The notes beneath the pieces are model-generated. The model had not been told where the DNA came from. It worked only from the letters and a program-made list of their open reading frames with translations, and searched no databases. The translations under genes were made by a program, and so were the position numbers. Below are positions 1 through 6,808 of a stretch of DNA of 32,996 bases, in pieces (position 1 is the first letter of the stretch; the number at the start of each line of letters is the position of its first letter). Source of the DNA: Minisyncoccota bacterium (lineage in GTDB: Bacteria > Patescibacteriota > Minisyncoccia > Phycocordibacterales > UBA9973); NCBI GenBank assembly GCA_031291825.1, contig JARLIG010000002.1:1-32996 (forward strand), written 5' to 3'.

Positions 1-348
1 CCAAAAATAACGACACTAAAAAATGCAGAAATTCTAGAAGTTAAGGGTGATAAATTTGTGGAGGGATTGATTTATGAAGACAAGATTACTAAAGTCCAAA
101 GAGAACTTAAAGTTTCGGGTATCTTTGTGGAAATTGGTCAAATTCCTAATACTGATTTTGCAAAAGGATTAGTACCACTCGACGAAATAGGAAGAATTAA
201 GATTGATGCTTGGTCACAAAAAACAGAATTCCTAGGCATCTGGGCCGCTGGAGATTGTACAAATGTCTTATATCATCAAAACAATATTGCAGCTGGTGAC
301 GCAGTCCGCGCGCTCGAAGATATTTACTTGGCAATTCATACTAAATAA
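1..348 (+). CDS. Thioredoxin reductase / AhpF-like FAD-dependent oxidoreductase, C-terminal part (truncated at window start)
   Basis: Frame open from base 1 to TAA at 346-348; motif GIWAAGDCTNVLYHQNNIAAGDAVRAL matches the C-terminal FAD-binding signature of the TrxB/AhpF family. Confidence 0.85.
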   Translation, partial: PKITTLKNAEILEVKGDKFVEGLIYEDKITKVQRELKVSGIFVEIGQIPNTDFAKGLVPLDEIGRIKIDAWSQKTEFLGIWAAGDCTNVLYHQNNIAAGDAVRALEDIYLAIHTK

Positions 349-352
349 TTCC

Positions 353-1372
353 TTAACTCGAAGGAACATATCCATAGACCATTTTTGAGATAGTGGCAAT
401 TGTCGCGGCTAGTGAGTTGAGATTTTTACCTCTGGTCATCACACAAAGCAAATAAGGACCTTGGTTGGCATAAACGATACCGCAGTCGTGTAATTCAACC
501 GAGGTAATTTGATCACCAGAACCTATAACCCTTTCTCCAAACTTATGGGCCACTACTGTCCCCGCTGGAAGACCAGCCAATAATCCATCAGAAAAAGTTG
601 CCTGACTTAAAATCGATAAAGCTTTTTCGGAACTAGCATCCGAAAGATATGTTCCGTTGTATAAAATTCTGAAAAAAAGCGAGAAATCCGCCGGTGAAAT
701 AGTATAAGGAGCGCCAGGAGCTGGAGCCTTTAAGCCTATTTCAGTATATATTTCACTTAGATAAGAGTTATCAATATGACTCAAAAGCAAATTCATCGCT
801 CCATTGTCAGAATTAACAATCATCTGATTAATAAGATCACTCACTAAATAAGTCTGCCCTACTACCAACTTGGAAGGGTCTTCAAAAGGTATTGATTCTA
901 GATTTTGTGCAATACTTGGGAAATATGTTAACTCCTGATTTAAAATTGATGGATCTGTGTCAGATTCTTTTAGATAGCCAATCATAATGACCACCTTGAG
1001 CATACTAGCTGGATCATATTGATTATCTGGATCAATCGTAAATAATCCTCCTTTTTTATAGTTTATGAAATAAACCGAAGTATCAGTAACTACATTTGCT
1101 TTTTTTTGACTTACAATATAAGACTCAATACTTTTCTGCAAAGCAACATAACCTGGCGTAGGAATATTGTCATCACTTCTATTTACCAATAGAAGTGGGT
1201 CGATAAATTTATATTGGTTCGTATCTTCGCGAAGAGAAGTAGTTGAAACAATTTCTGTCTTTGGTTTTAAGCAATAGCCAATCCCAAAACCCAACAAACC
1301 TCCCAGAAAAAGAAATCCAACTATTAACCATATATATTTTTGGGAAGATACCTTATTTTCTCTTTTAAACAT
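353..1372 (-). CDS. Membrane-anchored serine hydrolase, class A beta-lactamase fold
   Basis: N-terminal TM segment; SxxK (ASMLK), SDN (NSDNGAMN) and a KTG-equivalent (HKFGE) in the correct order. Confidence 0.8.
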   Translation of the reverse strand: MFKRENKVSSQKYIWLIVGFLFLGGLLGFGIGYCLKPKTEIVSTTSLREDTNQYKFIDPLLLVNRSDDNIPTPGYVALQKSIESYIVSQKKANVVTDTSVYFINYKKGGLFTIDPDNQYDPASMLKVVIMIGYLKESDTDPSILNQELTYFPSIAQNLESIPFEDPSKLVVGQTYLVSDLINQMIVNSDNGAMNLLLSHIDNSYLSEIYTEIGLKAPAPGAPYTISPADFSLFFRILYNGTYLSDASSEKALSILSQATFSDGLLAGLPAGTVVAHKFGERVIGSGDQITSVELHDCGIVYANQGPYLLCVMTRGKNLNSLAATIATISKMVYGYVPSS

Positions 1373-1437
1373 AACTGACGAAATTATACTATAAATAAAA
1401 TATTTACGGCAAGACTTAACTTCATCTTATAATAATG

Positions 1438-1524
1438 CGGATGCGGTGAGATTTGAACTCACGATTGAGTTTCCCCAATGCCGGTTTTCGAAACCGGTGC
1501 CTTCAACCACTCAGCCACGCATCC
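1438..1524 (-). tRNA. tRNA-Ser (CGA)
   Basis: Acceptor GGATGCG/CGCATCC, long variable arm, anticodon stem-loop CCGGT-TTCGAAA-ACCGG, T-loop TTCAAAT, discriminator G. Confidence 0.95.
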
Positions 1525-1542
1525 AACACAATGCTAATCCTG

Positions 1543-1614
1543 TGACCCTACTGGGAATCGCACCCAGATTACCGGCTTGAAAAGCCGATGTCCTAACTGT
1601 TAGACGATAGGGCC
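1543..1614 (-). tRNA. tRNA-Glu (UUC)
   Basis: Acceptor GGCCCTA/TAGGGTC, anticodon loop TTTTCAA, T-arm CTGGG-TGCGATT-CCCAG. Confidence 0.93.
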
Positions 1615-1702
1615 AAAAACTTAAATATCATACCATTTTTTCAAAAAATCGCAAAAATATAAGGGAGTAATGTGGAGTCACAATAAAAAAAAACAACGAA
1701 AG

Positions 1703-1741
1703 ACAGCCAGACATTTTTTCTCCTTTCGGATGTCTGGCTGT
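1703..1741 (-). terminator. Hairpin, probable Rho-independent terminator
   Basis: 12-bp perfect stem ACAGCCAGACAT / ATGTCTGGCTGT; on the minus strand followed by a T-rich tract (CTTTCGTTGTTTTTTTTTATTG). Confidence 0.6.
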
Positions 1742-1770
1742 TTGTTATGAGAGTTTGAGACTCTCGACTC

Positions 1771-2079
1771 TTAACTTTTATTGGCAAGTTTTTCTAACAC
1801 TCCGCCAACGACGAATTTAACTATCTCGTTTTCAGCGGGCGCAGAACTATCTCTGCATTCGGAAATCGCACCAAACACTCTAGACGGTGTTTTCAATGCA
1901 ATCCTGATTGGAGTAGAACAAGAAGAAATGTTGCGTTCCCAAATGAAACCATTTTCTTCCAAAAAGACTCTTCCGAGGTTGCTCTCAGCTAAAACAACTG
2001 AGCAACGTTTCTTTCGAAGAATAACAAGAACCATATTCCATGTTTTTCCTCCAATGAATTGCTCAAGTGTCTTTTGCAT
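1771..2079 (-). CDS. Hypothetical protein (102 aa)
   Basis: ORF with strong Shine-Dalgarno (AAGGAGAG) 5' of the ATG; followed by the hairpin at 1703-1741. No recognised homology. Confidence 0.5.
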   Translation of the reverse strand: MQKTLEQFIGGKTWNMVLVILRKKRCSVVLAESNLGRVFLEENGFIWERNISSCSTPIRIALKTPSRVFGAISECRDSSAPAENEIVKFVVGGVLEKLANKS

Positions 2080-2166
2080 TTTCTCTCTCCTTAAGATGAC
2101 GTTAAAAGAACTCGTACTATTTTATAAAAGCATATTATTTTTTATAAATCAATCTAAAAACACAAA

Positions 2167-2203
2167 ACCCCGCCAAGCAAGCCGAGGCTGTGCTTAAAAC
2201 GGG
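2167..2203 (-). terminator. Probable Rho-independent terminator
   Basis: Minus-strand compound stem ACCCCGTTTTAAGCACAGCCTCGGCTTGCTTGGCGGGGT followed by TTTTGTGTTTTT. Confidence 0.6.
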
Positions 2204-2209
2204 GTGATT

Positions 2210-2386
2210 TCACGACCGCTGCGTACCATCATCATCGATGACACGTGATTTTGATGACTCCTCCTCATTGCGCATCTCCGAGAGGCCCGCCTCCAACTTT
2301 ATCCGAAGTCGGGGCGAAACCAGAAGAAGAGCGAAAATACCTAGCGGAACAAAAACTGGCAAAGTGGCGAGAACAACTTCTGGCAT
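2210..2386 (-). CDS. Small hypothetical membrane protein (58 aa, MPEVVLATLPVFVPLGIFALLLVSPRLR...)
   Basis: Internal ATG at 2386 preceded by AAAGGAGACAAGAC (good SD); N-terminal hydrophobic segment. The longer ORF-track start (2527) is less likely. Confidence 0.55.
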   Translation of the reverse strand: MPEVVLATLPVFVPLGIFALLLVSPRLRIKLEAGLSEMRNEEESSKSRVIDDDGTQRS

Positions 2387-2403
2387 GTCTTGTCTCCTTT
2401 CTG

Positions 2404-2550
2404 TTAGTGAGTGATTTGGCGCGGACTCCTGATTTTCAGGGGCCCAAACTTGAAAATTGCACGAGATGCCAACCATGACAGACCCAAACCTATGCCAATG
2501 GACGCCAGTCCTGCAACAACCAAACACAAAACCTCTAAAGGCTTCGACAT
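2404..2550 (-). CDS. Small hypothetical membrane protein (48 aa, MSKPLEVLCLVVAGLASIGIGLGLSWLASRAIFKFGPLKIRSPRQITH), below the ORF-track cutoff
   Basis: ATG at 2550, stop at 2404-2406, SD AAAGGAG upstream, one hydrophobic helix; different frame from the overlapping ORF-track entry. Confidence 0.5.
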   Translation of the reverse strand: MSKPLEVLCLVVAGLASIGIGLGLSWLASRAIFKFGPLKIRSPRQITH

Positions 2551-2626
2551 TTCAAGGCTCCTTTCAAAAGCCCTACAAAAACTTACTCATATATATTCAA
2601 CCATTTTAAAATGTTTACGTCAATAA

Positions 2627-2657
2627 GTGGATAAACCTCCAGACGTTGGACGTCTGG
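2627..2657 (+). repeat. 31-nt interspersed repeat copy 1 with 8-bp palindrome CCAGACGT-TGG-ACGTCTGG
   Basis: GTGGATAAACCTCCAGACGTTGGACGTCTGG; exact reverse complement at 20737-20767. Confidence 0.9.
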
Positions 2658-2685
2658 GAATAATTCGCTATACTTCTTTGTATAA

Positions 2686-3267
2686 ATGAAAAAAATTCAA
2701 GAACTACAAGAGTTAAATAATAAATGGAAAGAAGAATGTGAGTGTGAACTCAAGAAAACAGCCACTCAAGCCGTCTTTGGAGTTGGCAGTGCCGATGCCG
2801 AAATTATTTTCATCGGCGAAGCTCCAGGAAAATCAGAAGACGCAAAAGGAGAGCCTTTTGTCGGAGCAGCAGGAAAATTTTTGAATGAAATGCTCGGACT
2901 GATAAATTTACAAAGAGAAGATATTTATATCACCAACATTGTAAAATATCGCCCACCCAACAATCGCGATCCTCTGCCAGAAGAAAAAAGTGCTTGTCGA
3001 GAATGGCTCTTGGAAGAGATAAAAATAATTTCACCGAAACTAATTATTTTTCTTGGACGCCATGCCATGAACAATTTCTTCCCCGACCAAAAAATATCCA
3101 ATGCGCATGGAAAGTTATTGATTAAAAAATTTAATGGTATTAGTACTAAATTCTTCTTCCCTCTTTATCACCCAGCTGCTGCTTTATACAACGGCTCGAT
3201 GCGTGAAGTATTGATTGAAGATTTTAAGAAAATTCCTAAAGTCCTAAAAGAAATTGAAAAACGCTAA
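2686..3267 (+). CDS. Uracil-DNA glycosylase, family 4 type
   Basis: [27 protein letters not shown] motif plus C-terminal [11 protein letters not shown]. Confidence 0.9.
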   Translation: MKKIQELQELNNKWKEECECELKKTATQAVFGVGSADAEIIFIGEAPGKSEDAKGEPFVGAAGKFLNEMLGLINLQREDIYITNIVKYRPPNNRDPLPEEKSACREWLLEEIKIISPKLIIFLGRHAMNNFFPDQKISNAHGKLLIKKFNGISTKFFFPLYHPAAALYNGSMREVLIEDFKKIPKVLKEIEKR

Positions 3268-3294
3268 AGGGGGGTGTATACTTCCTCTCGTCAC

Positions 3295-4053
3295 ATGAAA
3301 AATTTTGATAAAACAAAGATAGTTATTTTGGCTGCCGGAAAAAGCACTAGAATGAAGTCAGATATTCCAAAAGCGTTAATGCCTTTAAACAATAAACCTT
3401 TTATAAAGCATATCTTAGACACTATAAAAAAAATCGACCCAAATATTGAGCCAATCATTGTTGTCGGACACAAAAAAGAAATGCTACAGAAAGTATTGGG
3501 TAAAGATTATACCTATGCCGAGCAACGTGAGCAACTCGGCACTGGACACGCAGTCTTAAGTGCTAAAAACACTATCACTACCCCACACGATATAGTGATA
3601 GTTTTAGCCGCCGACCAGCCAATGGTTTCCAAAGAAACACTTGAAGGTATTATCGAAAAACATGGAGAAAAAAAACCAACCATAACGATGGGTACCGTAA
3701 CCGTTCCAGATTTTGAAGACTGGCGAGCTGGATTAAACCATTTTGGAAGAATTATCCGAGGAAGTAATGGGTTGGTGAAAAAAATTATAGAATTCAAAGA
3801 TGCTACAGACGAAGAAAGGAAAATAAAAGAGTTGAACCCAGCTTTATATGCCTTTGACTCAATCTGGCTTTGGGAAAATATTGATAAATTAAAAAATAAA
3901 AATATTCAAGGAGAATATTATTTGACTGATTTAATCAAAATCGCTTTTGAGCAAAATAAAAAAATAGAAACAGTATCAATAACAAACATCATTGAAGCCT
4001 TGCAACCGAACACCAAAGAAGAGCTAGAAAATTTGGAAAAAATTACTTCATAA
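3295..4053 (+). CDS. Nucleotidyltransferase (GlmU N-terminal-like, sugar-phosphate / UDP-GlcNAc pyrophosphorylase type)
   Basis: VILAAGKSTRMKSDIPKALMPLNNKPFIKHIL and EQLGTGHAV; ATG at 3295 preferred over GTG at 3274. Confidence 0.88.
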   Translation: MKNFDKTKIVILAAGKSTRMKSDIPKALMPLNNKPFIKHILDTIKKIDPNIEPIIVVGHKKEMLQKVLGKDYTYAEQREQLGTGHAVLSAKNTITTPHDIVIVLAADQPMVSKETLEGIIEKHGEKKPTITMGTVTVPDFEDWRAGLNHFGRIIRGSNGLVKKIIEFKDATDEERKIKELNPALYAFDSIWLWENIDKLKNKNIQGEYYLTDLIKIAFEQNKKIETVSITNIIEALQPNTKEELENLEKITS

Positions 4054-4085
4054 ACAATTCACAAGAAAAGGATTATTGTAGATAT

Positions 4086-5303
4086 ATGAAAAATCCATAT
4101 CAAAATGCAATGGCACAGTTAGATAAAGCAGCTAAAATTAAAAATTTTAGCGGAGATTTTATTGCCCAAATTAAAAAGCCAGACCGAGATATTAGAGTTT
4201 CTATCCCAGTAAAAATGGACGATGGTTCTTTAAAAATATTCGAAGGATATAGAGTGGAACATAATAATGCTTTAGGACCTTATAAAGGCGGAATCCGATA
4301 CCATGCAGACACTGAAATAAATGAAGTAAAAGCACTCGCCTTTTGGATGACATTAAAATGCGCGGTAGCAGGAATCCCAATGGGTGGAGGCAAGGGTGGA
4401 ATCACGGTTGACCCAAAACAGTTATCTAAGGGAGAATTAGAGAGACTTTCCCGTGGATGGGTTAGTAAACTTTCCGATATTTTAGGTCCGCACAAAGACG
4501 TTCCTGCTCCAGACGTAAATACCACACCTGAAATAATGTCTTGGATGGTTGATGAATTTGAAAAGATCTCTGGAGATAAAACTGGAGCAACCTTTACGGG
4601 TAAGCCTCTAGAAAAAGGTGGCTCGCAAGGACGCGGAGAAGCCACTGGCCTCGGAGGATTTTACGTTTTCAATTCATTAAGGAAACAGCTTGGTCTGCCA
4701 GAAAAATGCACAGTTGTCATTCAGGGTTTCGGCAATGTTGGTGGAAATGCGGCACATATCTTTACTAAACATGGACATAAAGTTATAGCAGTATCTGACT
4801 CCCGAAGTGCAATCCTAAATAAAGATGGACTTGATTTGAAAAAAGTTGAAGCTCACAAAAAAAGCACTGGCGGTTTAAAAGATTTTCCTGGAGCACAAAA
4901 TATTACAAATGAAAAACTATTAGAACTCCCCTGCGACCTTCTAGTCCCAGCGGCTTTTGAAAATGTCATAACTGATAGGAACGCCGACAAGATAAAGGCT
5001 AAGGCGATTTTAGAGCTTGCCAATGGCCCTGTTACCGAAGAAGCAGATGATATTTTGTTTAAAAGGGGTATTCCGATTGTGCCAGATATTTTGGCCAATT
5101 CTGGAGGAGTGACCGTATCATGTTTTGAATGGGAACAAAATTTAAAAAACGAACACTGGACCGAAGAAGAAGTTTTGAATAAGCTTCTGCCGATGATGAA
5201 TGACGCCGCGCAGAGCATCTTTAAAAAAGCACGAGAAAATAAAACCTACCTCCGCATGGGCGCATTCATCCTAGCGCTTGAAAGAATACAAGCGAAGATG
5301 TAA
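4086..5303 (+). CDS. gdhA: Glu/Leu/Phe/Val dehydrogenase (glutamate dehydrogenase)
   Basis: GPYKGGIRYH, KCAVAGIPMGGGKGGI, VIQGFGNVGGNAA, ILANSGGVTVSCFEW motifs. Confidence 0.93.
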   Translation: MKNPYQNAMAQLDKAAKIKNFSGDFIAQIKKPDRDIRVSIPVKMDDGSLKIFEGYRVEHNNALGPYKGGIRYHADTEINEVKALAFWMTLKCAVAGIPMGGGKGGITVDPKQLSKGELERLSRGWVSKLSDILGPHKDVPAPDVNTTPEIMSWMVDEFEKISGDKTGATFTGKPLEKGGSQGRGEATGLGGFYVFNSLRKQLGLPEKCTVVIQGFGNVGGNAAHIFTKHGHKVIAVSDSRSAILNKDGLDLKKVEAHKKSTGGLKDFPGAQNITNEKLLELPCDLLVPAAFENVITDRNADKIKAKAILELANGPVTEEADDILFKRGIPIVPDILANSGGVTVSCFEWEQNLKNEHWTEEEVLNKLLPMMNDAAQSIFKKARENKTYLRMGAFILALERIQAKM

Positions 5304-5340
5304 TATATTAAAAAGCAGATTGGGTTCTGCCTTTTAGTTT

Positions 5341-5413
5341 GCGCGGTTAGCTCAGTTGGTAGAGCGACCCCTTGACGTGGGGTAGGTCACAGGTTCGAAT
5401 CCTGTATCGCGCA
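5341..5413 (+). tRNA. tRNA-Val (GAC)
   Basis: Acceptor GCGCGGT/ATCGCGC, anticodon stem-loop ACCCC-TTGACGT-GGGGT, T-arm ACAGG-TTCGAAT-CCTGT. Confidence 0.96.
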
Positions 5414-5424
5414 CAGCGAGATAA

Positions 5425-5446
5425 ATAGCTAAATTTATTTAGCTAT
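5425..5446. repeat. Perfect inverted repeat ATAGCTAAAT-TT-ATTTAGCTAT
   Basis: 10-bp stem directly after tRNA-Val. Confidence 0.7.
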
Positions 5447-5458
5447 GTCAGGGTTCGA

Positions 5459-5518
5459 AAGGAGTTTCGTTATAGTGAGCCTGTCGAACTATCGAAACTC
5501 ACCTGCCGATGTAATCGG
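5459..5518. repeat. Palindromic element inserted in a duplicated tRNA-Val 3' end
   Basis: GAGTTTCG-TTATAGT...ACTAT-CGAAACTC palindrome; flanks GGGTTCGA and CGAATCCTGTATCGCA reconstitute the tRNA-Val T-loop/acceptor sequence. Confidence 0.65.
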
Positions 5519-5585
5519 CGAATCCTGTATCGCACAAAAGAAAACAAAATTATTCCTGACCACAAGACCCCTGACCACAACATTT

Positions 5586-6737
5586 ATGAGAATTTTAAGT
5601 ATTGAAACAAGCTGTGATGACACAGGTATAAGCATACTAGAAGCTACTGGAGGCGTCACAAACGCTTCTTTTAAAGTATTGGCGGATAATGTCTCTTCAC
5701 AAATTGCTATCCACATTCCCTATGGTGGAGTCTTCCCTGCACTGGCCAAAAGAGAACATATAAAGAATTTACCTGTCGTTTTAGAAAAAACACTAAAAGA
5801 AGCCAAGCTAGATAAAAAGAAAAAACCAGTAGATCTTATTGCGGTCACTTCCGGACCAGGTTTAGAACCAGCTTTGTGGACTGGTATTGTTTTTGCAAGG
5901 GAGTTAGCAAAAAAATGGAAAGTTCCAATCGTGCCAGTGAATCACATGGAAGGTCACGTAGTTTCAGTGTTTGGAACCAAGAAAGGAAAGTTTAAAATTT
6001 CAAAGAATAAAAATCCAACGTTGGCGCTTTTGGTTTCCGGAGGACACACCGAACTGGTCTTGATAAAAAAACCAATGAGCTACGAAATCATTGGGCAAAC
6101 AGTAGACGATGCTGTCGGTGAGGCTTTCGATAAAGTTGCAAGGATGCTCGGGCTTCCCTATCCCGGCGGACCAGAAATTTCTAAGATGGCTGAAGTGGAA
6201 AGAGGTAGAGAAAACGAATCCTTGCGGGGTCCTAATTTTTCTGCTGAAAAATTTAGTCAGTCCTCAGGCCGTCGCCTTGCGGAGTCCCCTCAAAGCTTAT
6301 TTTCTTTTTCTTTGCCGCGCCCAATGCTTCACACTAAAAATTTTGACTTCTCATATTCTGGTTTAAAAACCGCCGTGCTTTATTTAATAAGAGATATGGG
6401 TGGACTGGAAAAAATAAACGAAGAAACAAAAAGAAAAATCGCCCTGGAATTTGAAAATGCCGCAATTGACTGCTTGGTTTATAAAACATCCAAAGCAATC
6501 GAAAAATACAGTGTACAAACACTCATTGTCGCTGGTGGCGTCTCAGCCAATAAGCACCTACAAAGTGAAATAAAAAAAGTAACTGGCAAAAAAATAAAAC
6601 TTCTTTTACCGCCAAGAGATCTGACTGGAGACAATGCTCTGATGATTGGCATTTCTGGATATTTAAACTTCATAAAAAACAAGAAGAAGGTTCCTCGCCC
6701 AAGCAGTATTAAGGCCGATGGTAACTTACGTCTTTAA
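5586..6737 (+). CDS. tsaD: tRNA N6-adenosine threonylcarbamoyltransferase TsaD
   Basis: MRILSIETSCDDTGISI start, VNHMEGHV, GLPYPGGPEISK, FDFSYSGLKTAVL, VAGGVSANK. ORF-track start at 5445 lies in repeat sequence. Confidence 0.95.
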   Translation: MRILSIETSCDDTGISILEATGGVTNASFKVLADNVSSQIAIHIPYGGVFPALAKREHIKNLPVVLEKTLKEAKLDKKKKPVDLIAVTSGPGLEPALWTGIVFARELAKKWKVPIVPVNHMEGHVVSVFGTKKGKFKISKNKNPTLALLVSGGHTELVLIKKPMSYEIIGQTVDDAVGEAFDKVARMLGLPYPGGPEISKMAEVERGRENESLRGPNFSAEKFSQSSGRRLAESPQSLFSFSLPRPMLHTKNFDFSYSGLKTAVLYLIRDMGGLEKINEETKRKIALEFENAAIDCLVYKTSKAIEKYSVQTLIVAGGVSANKHLQSEIKKVTGKKIKLLLPPRDLTGDNALMIGISGYLNFIKNKKKVPRPSSIKADGNLRL

Positions 6738-6753
6738 GTCCGACCCAAATCGA

Positions 6754-6774
6754 ACTCCGACACAAGGTCGGAGT
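6754..6774. repeat. Hairpin ACTCCGAC-ACAAG-GTCGGAGT
   Basis: 8-bp perfect stem in the tsaD-valS gap; no T-run follows. Confidence 0.6.
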
Positions 6775-6808
6775 AGAAAAGACCGATAATATATGATATT
6801 ATTGGCTC

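Noticed and set aside
1781-2197. Plus-strand 138-aa ORF
   Set aside because: Antisense to the 1771-2079 minus-strand ORF, which has a strong SD site and a terminator; no recognisable domain or RBS on the plus strand.
2245-2626. Plus-strand ORFs 2245-2478 and 2411-2626
   Set aside because: Overlap the better-supported minus-strand small ORFs; no clear RBS or recognisable product.
4280-5218. Minus-strand 121-aa ORFs inside gdhA
   Set aside because: Shadow ORFs antisense to a clearly conserved gene. The same judgement applies to other antisense ORFs within tsaD, valS, ppsA, lepA, the ABC transporter, the O-antigen ligase and leuS.
5445-5585. N-terminal extension of TsaD in the ORF track (MSGFERSFVIVSLSNYRNS...)
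   Set aside because: This stretch is the interrupted tRNA-Val tail and palindrome read in frame; TsaD proper starts with MRILSIETSCDD at 5586.
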